Origin: a virus | Virus record (IMG/VR): IMGVR_UViG_3300020442_001502 | Span: 1 to 42,914 of that record | DNA: 42,914 nucleotides | Strand: one strand, 5' to 3' | Shown here: one piece after another, positions 7,265 through 22,200 of the stretch | Position numbering within the stretch: the first letter of the stretch is position 1 | How the letters are laid out: each line of letters begins with the position of its first letter | Translations under genes and position numbers: made by a program | Notes under the pieces: model-generated | What the model was told of the DNA's origin: nothing | What the model saw: the letters and a program-made list of their open reading frames with translations, nothing else | Databases searched by the model: none

Positions 7265-10200
7265 ATGAATATTAATAAGGTCTCCCAGTCTATCGCTTCT
7301 CAGTCTCCTGAGTTCCTTAAGACAGAATATCCTCTGTTTAATAAGTTTATTGAGTACTATTATAGGTCTCAGGAAAAAACTGGTTTAGGACAAAATATTG
7401 TCAATAACTTTTTACAGTATCTTGATATTGACAAACTAGATATTAACATTTTAGGTGGATCTACAAGGGTTGTAGAACCAATTACTGCAGAAAGTGATGA
7501 AATCGTTGTTGAAAGTGTTGATAGTTTTTTAGATACCAACGGATCTATTTTAATTGGTGATGAGGTAATTTATTATGAAAATACCTCTCATGCACCTAAT
7601 ATTGCACTGAGTCCTGGTATTTCGTATGATCAAGTAAAGTTAAAGTGGACTGGACTTGCTCAAATCATTGACTTGTTCGATGGAACATCTATTCGTTTCC
7701 CTCTTACATCACAATCTTCTCCAATTGCTGCTCCTTCGGCTCAGCATTTGATTGTCAGTCTTTACGGTGAAATTTTAATCCCTAATACAGATTATACTGT
7801 TGATGGTACAGATATTGTATTTACAACTGCTCCAAGGGCAAGAAATACTGGAGACGATAATGTTAATACATACATCACCTTCTTGAGTGGTTTTATTGAA
7901 AATACCATTGTATCCATTGACAATATTTCTGGATCTTTCGGAGAAAATAAAACCGAGTTTAAACTTACTGCTGGTGGTACTAAGTATGAACCCATTGCAC
8001 CCGAATATATTTTAGCAGTCTACGATAATAGACTTCTTGTTCCCAATGTAGATTTTTACATTGATGGTGACTTATTCATATTTACTGAAGTCCCACTTAA
8101 CGGAAGAGTTCTGTCTTTATATTCTATTGAGGCACCTATTCCCACCTTTGGATCTGGTGCAGTTGGATATGCACGAATTAATGATACAGGTGAACTTACA
8201 TCTATCAGCATTAATGAAACTGGATCTGGATATCAATACAAATATCCTCCAAGAGTTTCTGTTCAGCATCCCGATGGTTCTGGTGCTTCTGCAAAAGCTC
8301 TTATTGATGGAATTAAGAGTGCGATTCTTCTTGACGGTGGAAAGGGGTATAGCAATACTAATCCACCAACTGTTGTTGTTGAATCTCCCCAGAATGTAGA
8401 TGCTCAAGTGCCTCAACTAAAGGCAGTTGTTACAAATGGATCTGTTTCTAGTCTTGAAGTTGTAAATTCTGGTAGTGGATATACATTTGTTCCTAGAGTT
8501 ACTTTTAAACAACCTGGTGGGGCAAAACTCGGTGCAGCTACCATTACAAATGGAACTATTACAGGAACTATTTCTGTACTAAATGGTGGTCAGGGATATA
8601 CAACTGTACCAACCGTTTATGTTGATGAACCAACGGGAACTAATCCAGTAAATGCAAATTTACAGGCAGTTCTTACCGATGGTGTTGTTACTTCAATCAA
8701 TATTGTAAATGGTGGACAAGGTTTTGAGACTGTTCCTAGGATTGCTATTGTTGATCCTACTGGTGCTCAAGTTTTACAAACCTTAGTCGATGCTGACGGT
8801 AGAGTTGTATCCGTCGAGTTGTTAGATGGCGGCAGTGGTTATGATGACGTTCCTTCCGTTTATATTGTTGATAATGAAGGTAATGGAACAGGAGCGACAG
8901 CAACTGCTAGTGTTTTTAATGGTAGAATTACAGATATTAACATCTCCAATTTTGGATCTGGTTATTCCTCTGCAAATCCCCCTCAAGTAATTATTCAAAA
9001 TCCTCCAGAAGCTAGATCTTCTGTTGAAATTGGTTTGAATGAAGTTACTGGATTTTCTGTATCTAAAAGTGGAAAAGGATATAGTAAAGCAAAGTTTGAG
9101 GGTTGTGCTAGAGCAGTTAGTGGTATCGTTGAATATACTGAAAGCGGCAATGCCGTATTTTCAAATAACACTACAGCATCCGTAGCAAGTGAAAATGCTG
9201 AGGTAAAATGTCTTGATGCCCTTTTTGTTAAGAGACTTTTAGATAAGTACACCGAACAATTCCTTCCTGATGTTCCTGAACTTGACTACACTAAAATTGA
9301 CGTTAGAAACGCAATTAAGTCTGTAAAAGATTTTTACTCTACAAAAGGAACATCGTTTAGCGTTGCGTACCTCTTTAAACTTCTTTATGGTGAAGAGGTA
9401 ACAGTTTCATATCCAAAGGATCAAATTACCAAACCATCTGCAGCAACTTGGTCTATTGATACTATTCTTAGAGCAACTCTTGTTAGCGGTGATCCTACAA
9501 ATATTAAAGATGGTCTCTTAACTCAGGAAGAAAGTATTGCAGATCCGAATATCAAAGCAGCGAGTGCTTTGATTGAGAACTATATTTCAATTAAAACTTC
9601 TGATGTTGAACTTTTTGAACTTGTCTTATCTGAAGAAACTATTGATGGAACTTTCATAGTTCCTTATAAAACAAAACTTGCAGAACCACTTGATACAACT
9701 AATAGTATCATCACTGTAGACTCTACAATTGGTTGGCCAGAAAGAAACGGTGAATTTATCATTGGTGGCACCGAACTTATTCAGTATAAAGAGAAGTCTT
9801 TGAATCAGTTTATTGAGTGTACTCGTTCTGTAAACGGAACTGTCGAAGATTGGGATTCAGCAACAGAAATTACTTCTAACCTTCAAGTCTTTGTAAACAA
9901 AGGAACTCCACAAGAAGTAGTTTTAAATATCGTTGGTATTATTGATGCTCAACAAACAACCTTAACTGATACAGGATCTTATTATCTTACTGGAGATAAA
10001 CTTTCTGTATCTAAATTGGGTGGTAGTTCACAAAAACCTGAATTGCAAACCTGGTTGTACAATGTTAAAAAACTTTTAACTGTTGAAAGTATTACTTTTG
10101 GTGGCGTTGATAATAGATTCGCCACAGTTACTTGTGCAAACTCTCATGGTCTTTTAGTTGGAGATCAAGTTACAATTTACGGTGCTAATCCCATCATTTA

Positions 10201-13200
10201 TAACGGAACTTTCTTAGTAACATCTAGAGATAGTACCACTGTATTCCAATATCAACTTCCACAAACAGCAACTATTGCACCTCAAGGCAATATTCTTGTA
10301 TCTGTTGACCTTAACAAAGGTAAGTCTGATAATAGTGCTGTATTGAATTCTATCGGACCATACACCACAAATATTCAGAATTCCTTCTTTGACGACAATT
10401 ACGTCTATGTTGCCTCTACAGGTATTCCTAATTATAAAATTGGTCCTTTCCCAGGATCCGCTCTTTTACCTGGCAACCAACGTAAATTAAATAGATTTCC
10501 TTTAAATCCTTCTACTATCTCTATTAAGGATAATATTGTCCCAGGTCCTATTGGAACTTGGATCAATGGAACATCCATTTGGTCATATAAATCAAGTGTC
10601 AAGAAGACATTTGGTCCAGTTACAGCAATTAATATTACTAATGCTGGTTCTGACTATGATGCTGCATCTCCTCCAAATATTACTATCTCTGGTGGTGGTG
10701 GATCTGGAGCAACTGGATCTGTAACTGTTAATGGATCTATTACAGAGATTGCTGTAGATGCTGGTGGTAGTGGTTATACTTCTCCTCCTCTGATCTCAAT
10801 TGTTGGTGGCGGCGGTTCTGGTGCTTCTGCAACTGCTATTGTTACCAAAGGTGTTGTTTCCAGTATCTTAGTCAATAATGGTGGTACTGGATATACATCT
10901 CAACCAAGTATCACTGTTGTTGGTGGTGGTGGAACAGGAGCAACTGCAACTGCTTCAGTTCGTGGTCCTATTCAATCAATTGCAGTTACTGCAGGTGGTG
11001 ATTCGTATACTTCAAATCCCAGTGTCACACTGAGTTCTGGTACTGGCGCTGTCGCTCAGGCAATTGTTAATAATGGTAGAATTATCTCGATTGCTATCAT
11101 TTCTGCAGGTACTGGATATACCACAGCACCAGAAGTAACTATTCAAGGTGATGGTTTTGGTGCTGTTGCTCGTGCTACTATTGATACTGATGGCGAAAAT
11201 GCTGGAAGAGTTACTAATATTGAAATTATCAATCGTGGTATTAACTATGTTCAGGGAACAACTTTAATTAATCTGACTTCTGCTGGTTCTGGTGCAACAT
11301 TTGAACCCAGTGTATTCCAATGGACGTATAATCTAGAAGAGACAACAACTGTTGATTCGGCAAGGGGTTCTGTATTTGCTGGATTTAATAATCAGTATGG
11401 TGGTGAATATGCACATATTTCTAATCCTCAAAGACTGAGATATATTCTTGGTGATAACTTATTTGAAAATGTTGCTGGTGCTATTTTAGAACAGGATAGT
11501 CAGTTAGAGCACTCCCCTATTATTGGTTGGGCATTTGATGGTAATCCTATCTACGGTCCCTATGGATATAATGATCCTACAGACCAGTCATCGAATATCA
11601 CTCGGTTGAATACTTCTTATAGACTTAAGACAAATCTGGTTTATAATGAAATTTCTAATCCTACTCCAGTTAGACAATCTGGTCCTCTGTTATCTGACGA
11701 AACAGCAGGTAATTTTGTTGAAGACTATGAATATAGTTTTGGATTAGGTGACCTTGATCAGTATAACGGTCGTTTTTGTAAGACTCCAGATTTTCCCGAA
11801 GGTAGATATTGCTATTTTGTCACCATTGACACAACTGAAGCAGGAAATCCAGTCTTCCCTTATGTTCTTGGTCCAAGTTTTAACTCTATTGCAGATCCTT
11901 GGAACTTAAACAAAGATGCAATTCAACAAAATATTCCAACAGGTGTTGTAAGATATCGTGATCCCTATGAAAATGTTGATATTGATGTTGATAGAGCACC
12001 TAATGCTTCTACAAATGCATTAACTCTTGAAAATGGTGATATTTTGTTATTTGAAGTAGAAGACGAAAATAGAGATGGTATCATTACTCAAGATGAAACT
12101 GATGATCCTGATCAAATCTTTGAAGAATCACCATTACAGTTATTTGACTACTTCCCATCAGTAAGATTTGATTCTAAAGTTGATATTGAAGTTGAAACGA
12201 CAACTAAATTTGAAGATGCTTCCGTAACTGGATTTATTATTGAAGATGCTGGTAAGAGTTATCAGGTTGATGATATTCTTATCTTTGATAACGAAGATAC
12301 TGATGGAACAGGTGTGTCTGCTAGAGTTTCTAGGATTACTGGTGAAACTATTAGTGGTCTCACTTTTGAGACTGAAGGTGATAATTTTATTGGTAAACTT
12401 ACTACAAGTGTACCTCATAATATTGTTGCTAATGACAATATTTTCGTCTCATACAATCCAATCATGGATGAGACAAATAAACAGTTTGTTGTTAGACAAT
12501 TTAAGGGTATTGAAGAAATTGTTGTAAATCAATCTGGTTCGGGATATGACTCAGAAATTCCTCCAACAATCATTATCGATGGTGATGGTGAAGCAGCAGC
12601 GTTGAGCGCAACTGTAAGTCCTACAGGATCAATTGCTAATGTTGATATTGTAAATGCTGGAGTTGGATACACTAAAGATCCTAGAGTTATTTTAAGTCAT
12701 CCTCAAATCTTTAAAAAGGCAGATTATTATGTTGCACTGATTCAGAATGAAAATTATGTGAAAGTTAATGATGTTTTTGTTAATGATGAAAAGGATGCTT
12801 TCTTCTGTGGTAAAACTCTTGATACTAATGGAAATGAAGTTGCATTTATTTCTAAATTCTCAGAACTTGGTGTTAAAGAGTGGGAAGAAAGATTAGAAAG
12901 TCAAGATGGAGAAACTTACACAGAGTTTACTAAACTTGATGTGAGTGGTGATATTATTTGGGTAGTTGGTCACAACAAACCAAATTCTGCAATTCTTACT
13001 GCTTATAATCCTGATGTCATCTTGGCAAAGTATACGCAGTCTATTGATGGACTGAGTGCAACTCTTAATTTCCAAAAAGGATATTCTGGTATTTCTGGTT
13101 CTACAAGAGCAGATAATATCACAACTATTAAGAAGTATTCGGATACTCGTTATATTATTGGTGGATTTACTAATACAAACTCTGCCAATCCACAAGATGC

Positions 13201-16200
13201 TTTTATCGCTTCTATTGATGCTGCAGGTTCTTTTGCTGCAAAGAGAAAATTAGCATCTGCTTCTGGATCTGAAAAAATTACCGATTTAATCGTTTTAGAT
13301 GATGCAGTATATTTCATTATGGAAACTGCATCAACTGATGGTAATGCAGATAGTAAAGTTGCTTTTGGTAAGGTTCTCGTTGGAACCTCTGTAATTACGG
13401 TTGAGTGGATTAAGGAAATTAATAATACTGCATATTCCTTTAGAGATACTAGTTTAGTAGTTGATGAATTTAATGAGTTCTATATTACATCTACATTAGC
13501 ACTTAAGAGTGATAATACCACTAAGGATAGTTTCTGGATTGGTAAACTTGACACTGCTGGAGATCTTCTTTGGAATTACAGATATGCAGTTCCCTCTGGA
13601 AGTTCTATTGAGTTAGCATCTAGATCTACAATCGATATTTTTGGCGATTTAAATCTTGCTTATACCAGAACTGATACCACAACAGGATATAAGACATTTG
13701 ACACTGCTAAAATTGGATATGATGGTAAACTGAAGAAGCATACAAATACAGAATTTAATAAAAATAATATTGAAGGTGTAACTGTAAATGCAATTACCGT
13801 AGATAATTCTGGCGACATTTATGCATTCGGTCAGACTTCTTGGAATAGAAATGAAGTTGTTTGCGAATTTGCTTCTGATGCTACAGATAAAACAGGTCAT
13901 TATACACTAGAAACACTCAGTGCTACTGATTCTGTTAAGTATGAAGGTGGATATGCCAAGATCTTCGGTTTCAATCCCGCAGGTTCTAATTCTGCTTGGG
14001 TTAATGGTGCAATCAAGGTTCCTGGAAATGTACTTGAGGAAAAACTTGGTGATGACTGGACTATTGAGTTTATGCTTCACAAAGACGCTACAAACTCTCA
14101 AACACTCTCCCAGACTCAACAGACACTAGTTGCAATTGGAGATGCTACAGACGCTACTGGCGGTCTCTGGATGTACTATGACATCTCTAGTGGTAAATTG
14201 GAGTTGGTTGTTACCAATAACACTACCACTATTAATGCTGCTGGTGGTGCTATTCAGTCCACACAAACTACAATGTATGCCAATAATAGTTGGCAATTTA
14301 TTGGACTTAAGAAGTCTGGTAATACCTTTACTGGATATGTCAATGGCATTCAAGTTGTTACGGGTACGATTGCCAATACAGATCTTGAAGATAAGAATTT
14401 GTATTTTGGTAATATTCCTGGTAAGAGTGGTACAACAGGACAGTTCCGTTCTAATGAGCAAGGTCAATTCTACATGGATAACCTTGTAATCAAGAACAGA
14501 GCAATCACACCAGACGTTCCTTCTGATGTTACTACTATTCCACCTGTTGCATCTTATGCTTTAGCATTCTCTTGGGCTGATACTGCATGGTTTACAAGTC
14601 ATACAAAGCGTTATGATTATATCGATTATGTTGGTTTTGGTATCAAATCTGATAAGGACTCTGATTCGGAAAGATTGGGTGATAAGGGTGTCCAAGTAAA
14701 TACAAATGTTGGATTTGCAAGAACTGCAATTACTCCAGTAACAGGATCTAACTTAATTGTTACTAACACTGGTTTTGCGTTAGGTGGTGGTGGACTGCAG
14801 GCACTTGATTTTGAGGATGCTACAACTACTATGGTTGTAAATCCAACTGACGTTTCATTGGTTTACAGTAATGATATTTGGGGTGCTAGAACCGCAACTG
14901 TTCCCTCTCCTGGTTCCAATAAACTTTCTATTGAGGCGAAGGTCAAGAATCGTTATTACATGAAGACGACTTCTACGTCAAAAATTGATAATGTACAAGA
15001 ACTTACTCTTAATCAAAAATTCAATATCACTGTTGGATCTAAGTTAGTTCTTAATAATAACTCAGGCAGTTTTGTTAATAGTGGTTATGTTCTTAGTGTA
15101 GATAACACTAATAATAAAGTTTATCTTGCTGTTAATAATAATCTCTGGTCTAATGATCTGAATACTGGTCTTATTTCTACAACTAGATTCGATGAGCAAG
15201 ATTCTTATGGTATTACAGGTCCTGTTGTTGCAGATGTAAATGAAATTTCGGAATATTACTTCTTGAATATTGTTAATACAACGCCTGGAACCTTTGACAT
15301 TGAGTTAGAAGACTGGAACTTAAATAGAACTGCAGCAAATCCTGGAAGTGGTGATTTAGATACTTTTGCTAAATTTAAACCCTTTAGTGTAGATGCATAT
15401 AGCGTAAGAATTGATGAAATTTCTGGTTCTTCTTCTTTCATTACTGGATCTGTAGTTAGCATCACTGATTCTGATATTTCTTTCAATAGTGATAAAACAA
15501 CAGCACAAATTACTAATTTGACTGGTGTTACTAAAATTACTCTCATTGCTACCTTAGACAAAGTACTGCAGGCAACTGCTGTTGCTAATACTGATGAAGT
15601 CTATATTATTACTGGTAATAGACACTATCTGTCTGCAGGAGATAATATTTTTGTTGATGGTAATCCAACTCGTACAGTTGGCGCTACAGCATACGATGAA
15701 TATGATGGATCTTTTGTAGTTGATAGAGTCGTAAGTAATAGAGAATTTACTTATAAATTAAATGCTGTTGCACAGACTGATCCAGCAACAACTCCTGGTG
15801 ATGTCAGCATTTTTGTTAAGTCACCTGTTCTTAAGATGTACTATGGTCACCAATATTTGTTTGACCTTAGTCACTCATCGATGGCTAATGCAAACTTATC
15901 TTTCTCTAAAGATAATCTGTATAAACTTGAATATTCGTTCAACTCTATTGAGAGAATTGGAACACCTGGAGTCACTGGTGAAGGTCAACCAACACCAACT
16001 GTCAAATTAAAAGTTGATCAAAATATTGTAACCAATATTTCGTATTATTTTGATCCATCTAGAACTGGAGATGAATCTCCTATTGATCCAAATAGTTATT
16101 TGGATATTGTTGACTCTCCTTACGTTGGAACATTTACTGTCAGTGAAGTTGCTGGTGCTACTATTACCACGGGTGCAAATATTATCAAATTCCCTCTAAT

Positions 16201-19200
16201 CAATGAACCAGAAGGAAATGCAAATATTACTAGAGCATCTTATAGTACAAGTTCTAAGAAAGCAGTTGGTACAATTGGCGATATTAGATTAATTAATTCT
16301 GGTGGATTCTATGCTAAGTTACCTGTTGTAACTGGTATTCAATCGTCTAGAAAAATTGAAAGAGTTCAGATTAATGAACCTGGAACTGAATATGCTGTTG
16401 GTACATACAATAGTGTTCCTATTGGTGGAGACGGTGAGGGTGGTTTAGTTACTATTGTTGTTGCAGATGGAACTAACGATGAGGGAGATACTATTCCTGG
16501 TCAGATTCAGTCTGTGTCTATTACTTCTCCTGGTAAAGGTTATACCACAGCAAATATTGATATTGAAGCAATTGATGGAATTCTTGGACCTGGATTAACT
16601 GGATCTGGTGCTGATATTGAGGTTGTCATTCCTCCATTCGGAACTGGTGCAGTTGTCTTTGCTAAAGGTAATAATGTTGGTAAGATTAAAAAACTGAAGA
16701 ACAACAACTTTGGTTATGATTACACCCATGATTATACTTTACGTCCTGAGATTACATTCCCCATCAATGCTCAGTTAACTTCTACGAGTATCTTGGATAG
16801 TATTACTGTTACTGATCCTGGTTCTGGATATTCTCAGGCTCCTGCTGTTGTTATTACTGGTGGTGGAGGTTCTGGTGCTATTGCTGAGGCATCGATCAGA
16901 AATGGAAGAATTGAACAGATTGCTATTAAAGATCCTGGAGCAGGATATTCTTCTGCCCCAACAGTTTCTTTGAGATCTTCATTCAATTATGTTGTAAACC
17001 TTGATCTTGGTTTGCTACAGTTTGCATTCCCTCATGGAATTACAAACGGTGCTGAAGTTACTCTTAATGTAGTTGATACTGGAGAAGGAATTGAGTTCCC
17101 ACTTGCCGCTGGTGCAATTGGTAGATTGAATGGAAATACAACATATTATGCTATTGCTGGTACAGCAAACTCTCTTGAAGATGATCAATTAAAACTTGCT
17201 ATCACATCAGCAAACGCTGAATTGGGTGATGCCATTTCATTCTCCAATGCTGGTACAGGAAGACAGCAAGTATTGACCGAATCTTTCGGTGCTGCTGCTA
17301 CAGCAAACGTTATCACATCTACTTTCTTAGAAGGTGAACTTGTATATCAAGGTGATACTCTTGCAACTGCAACTGCAACTGGATATGTTTCTACTAATGA
17401 AGGTTGGCAAATCGGACCAAGAATTCTTAAGATCGTTGATTATACAGGAACTTTTGTACAGAATCAAAGTGTCACTGGCGCTATCTCGAAGTCTTCTGGT
17501 GTGATTAGTGATCTTAAGATTGCTAAAGGTGTTTTGGAAGTTGGACCCATCACCAAAACAACTGGTCAATTTATTGATGACGTTGGCAAACCTTCCGAAA
17601 TTATTCAAAAAATTCAAGACTCTTATTATTATCAAGACTTCTCTTATGCAGTTAAGTCTTCTGTATCTATTGATGACTGGAAAGATATTCTTATTAAGAA
17701 TGTTCACCCTGCATCATTTAAGGTATTTGGTGAACTCAATTTAGAAGAATATGGATATACAGCTAACAAGGATATTGATTTTGAACTTACAAAGTCGGTA
17801 GAACTTGCTAGAGACGCAACTGTTCCTAATATTCAAAGTTTTGCTCTTGCAGAACCAATTTACAGCGAGTTTAATAACACAGAAGTTCTCTTCCGTCAAA
17901 AGCGTCTGACTTCCTCGGAGAATATTCTAACTTCTGTTGTTCAAAGACTTGATAATATCTCAAATCTTTTTGATGGTGAAAGGACTCAATTCCCAATTAC
18001 AGTTAATGGTGAGAACGTAATTGCAAACGCAAACCAACTGCTGATTGTTCTTAATGGTGTTGCTCAGACTCCAGATACTGCGTTTGAAGTTCAAGGAGAT
18101 TCTATTGTATTTGCTGAACCTCCTCAACCACCTGCAAGTGTCAAGTATGTCAATATTGGTATCTCTCAGGTAGCAACTAAGACATTGAGATTCCCTCCTA
18201 ATAGTGGTATTTTCCCGAGTATTGGTAATACCTTAGTTGGTGTATCTTCTACTGCAAGATTAACCGTAACCTCTATTGCAGGCGAGACTATTACTGGTTT
18301 TGTTACTCAAGGAACATTTATTCTTAATGAACAATGTCAAGTTAGTGCTACTGGATTCTCTGGAGCACTTTTAGAGATCACAGATGTTACCAGTAATGGT
18401 TTATTTGGATTTAACGAAACTGTTACTAATCTCTCTGGAGATACTGCAATTGTCGAATCCATCAACCTTGAAACAGGTCAGGAAACTCCTATTGCTGAAT
18501 TGCGTTATAGTATTGGTGCTGCTTCAACAAATATTGAAGTTGTTTCAACAACATCGTCTACTGATGCTCCCGTCCCTGCAGGAACATTTACTACAGGCGA
18601 AAATTATCAAATCGCTAGCGAAATCTTTAGAGTTGATTCAGTTACAAATGGAACAGATTCGACTGTACTTGTAGTAACAAGAGGACAACTCGGAACAACG
18701 ACAATTTCTCATCAAGAGGATACTCCACTGTATTCTACTGAGATTGAAGTTACTAATGCATTGACACTTAGTAAAACCACTGGTACATATCAATCTACAC
18801 CTGGTCTTTTCAATATTCAAACTGATGATACCATTATTGGTGCTCAGTCTGGTGTTGTTGCTAGAGTTACATCTACTAGTGCATATCAAGATCCAGAAAC
18901 ATTAGAATTTATTGAGCAAGTCAATATTTCATCTGGTTCATCTTTCTTTGGTCTTCTCTTCAACAGATTAACCTCAGTCACTTATCCGAATATCATTCTT
19001 GATGATATTTCTAAGTCTCAAGTAAGTATTGTTGATTTTGATGATAATCTGACTGCATTTGACTCTAAGTTCCCTGCTAACGAGTCGGTCAGTAATAATA
19101 TCTTGACTTATGATAACCCTAGCGGTGATTTGGATGATAACGAGTTCATTCGCAATTATAAAATCCGTTATGGTAGCAATAGTGCAGAATTTGGTGTAGG

Positions 19201-22200
19201 GGAAAACTTTAATATTAAGAAACTTACTCTTACTGATGAAGTTGGTGATGGATTCTTTGCTCAGGGTCAAATTATTAGAACTCGTGATACCAAAGCAGAA
19301 ATTATTGGTTATAGTCAGGCAAGAAAGACTATCTACTTAGGAAAGGTTGGTAGAACTCAATCGACTGGTCAGGACTATCACACTGCAACATTTGTTGCTG
19401 GTGCGTCACTTAACACTTACCATAAGAAATTTGGTGCTAGTGCTTTAGCACTTTCTCCTGGAACATCAACACATACTTTTGTAAGTGGTGTTACCAATGC
19501 AATTGTTGCTGGTGGTGGCGCTACAGGATCATTTACTGCTGCTACAGGCACCACATATAACCCATTCACGGGTGATATGGTAATTGAAATTGGCACCCAC
19601 ACTCTTACTACATCAAATACAGTAACTATCGCTAATGATGGCGTAGTATTTACTTGTGCTCAAGATAATAACACATCACAGAAAGCATATCCCCGTGCCA
19701 CTGATCCTGCATCAGGTTCTGCCCGTAACATTACTGCAGTAACTGGAACCACAATCACTGTAAATGTTGGTGCGGTTCCCATTGATGAATATCTGACTAT
19801 TCCAACTTCTACTGAGTTTGGATTTGGCGCTGGAACCTTTACTATTGAAACTTGGATCAAACTCAATAGTGTTGCTGCTGGTAGTAAAACTATCTTTGAT
19901 ATGAGATCTGCTGCGACTGAACTTGCTCCTTATCTGTATGTTGATGGTGCAAATCTCAAGTATTACAATAATGGATCTGTCACAATCACTGGTGCAACAA
20001 ATCTGGTAGTTGACACTTGGTATCATGTTGCTATCTCTAGAAATGGTACTGACACCAAGTTGTTCTTAAATGGTACACAAGAGGGTAGCACATACTCAGA
20101 TTCCAGTAATTATGGTTCTACAAAACCAATTAGAATTGGTGCTGATTACGCAGGTTCTGCTGTTACCACTGGATACTTTGATGATTTCAGAGTTTCTACT
20201 AATGCTCGATATACAGCAAACTTCACCGCTCCCACAGGCATGTTCCATGGTGATGCAAATACCAAACTCCTCTTCCACTTTGATGGTACATATGGTCAAA
20301 CATATACACAAGATTGGTCTGGTGGAGAATCCTTTACTGATGGTGAAGAATTCAATAATGATGCTATTGCAGAGACTTGGAGAGTAGGTTCTTCTAATCT
20401 TCCTTCTGGATTTGCAAACAGAACTCACAGATACTACGATGCCGCAACATCTGTGCAGCAAAACATTGAACTTCTTGCTGCAGAAGGCAACTACGCTGCA
20501 GTTCAAGCATCCCCATTCCAGTTTGATGCATTACAGTCTCCAACAACATTAACGGCAGCAACACCAGTTCTGAATTCTTACTTTGGTAGTGCTGTTGCAA
20601 TTTCTAATGATGGATCTACCGATAGAATGGTAGTTGGTTCTGAAAGATACAATAACTACACAGGTAGAGCATATATCTATGATCTGAATGGTGGAAATGA
20701 AGTTGTTCTTAACGCTTCTGATGGTGCTAATAATGATTACTTTGGTGATTCTGTTGCTGTCAATGCAAACAAAGTTGTAGTTGGTGCTCCTTACAATGAT
20801 GATGGTGGTAATGGTTCGGGTTGTATCTATACTTACAACCTGGATGGTACAGGAGAAAATAAAATTGTTGCTTCTGATGATGCTGCATCAGACTTCTTTG
20901 GTGTTTCTGTTGCAATGACAGATACTTACATCTTTGTTGGTGCTTCTGGAGAAACTAATGGTCAAGGTGCTGTTTATCGTTTCGATCTAGATGGCACTAA
21001 TGAAGTTAAGATTCAAGCTAGTGATGGTGGTGGTGGAGATAATTTTGGATATAGTATTGCTGTTGGTAGCAATCGCCTTGTAGTCGGTGCTAGATTTGAA
21101 GATGATCAAGGTAATAATGCTGGTGCAGCATATGTCTATAACTTAGATGGAACTAATGAAGTTAAGATTAGTGAAACTGATCTAGATCCTAGTGATTATT
21201 TTGGTGCAGCAGTTGCAGTTGGTGACAATAAAGTTGTTATTGGTTGTGGTTCATATGATGGCGATACAAATCAAGTGAGTCAGCAAGGTGCAGTTTTTGT
21301 CTATAACTTAGACGGAACTAATAAAATTAAAATTCAACCATCTGACGGTGGAACAGATGATCAATTTGGTTCAGCAGTTGCAGTTGGTGAAGGAAAGATT
21401 TTTGTATCTTCACCCTATTGGGATGCTGGTGGTCTTCAAAATACTGGTCAGGTTTATGCATATAACCTTGATGGTACTAATGAGGAAAAATTGATCATGC
21501 CATCTGCTGTTGCTTATGATAATATTGGATATCAAAAGTCATTAGCGGTTGGTTCTGATAGAATTATCGTTGGTGCTCAGTATGCTGATCCCAATGGTCA
21601 AGGTTCTGCTGGTGCTGCATACTTCTGGAAATATACACAAGAACTTACATCTGTTGACTTTAGTAACACATATAGAACAATTCTTGCAGAATTGGTTCAA
21701 GATATGCGTAATGGTAGTAACAGTCATATCTGGGATGCGTCTGCTGCTCTCGTAGATAGAACTGGAACTAGTGTCAGTGGTATTGTTGGATATACAACAG
21801 TTGATGATGATCAGTTATTGACTGGTTTCCAGACAATTCAAGGTCTCATGAGTTCTATTGTTAACTATGTGCCTATTACTATCGCAGGTAGTCATGGATT
21901 AACACAATTCACTGATGCAACTGTTACCGATTCTTCTTACGGTACACTCACTGAATTAACTGCCGCAACAGGAACCACTTATAATGCATCGACTGGTGAG
22001 ATGGTTATTACTTCCAACTCTCATGGACTGACAACTAGTAGTCTAATTAGAATCAAACCTGAGTCTTTAAGATTTACCTGTACAAGTGACAATAATGAGT
22101 GTGTCCTTGCTCACCCTCGTAAGAGTGATACTACTGCATATAACAGGGTTCTTAAAGTTACTGCTGTAAGTACAAATACATTTACAGTAAATGTTGGTGC

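Noticed and set aside
10680-10960. Repeated GGTGGTGG tracts as a CRISPR-like or DNA repeat array
   Set aside because: The periodicity is that of encoded Gly-rich protein repeats with variable spacing and synonymous changes. There is no direct repeat and spacer structure.
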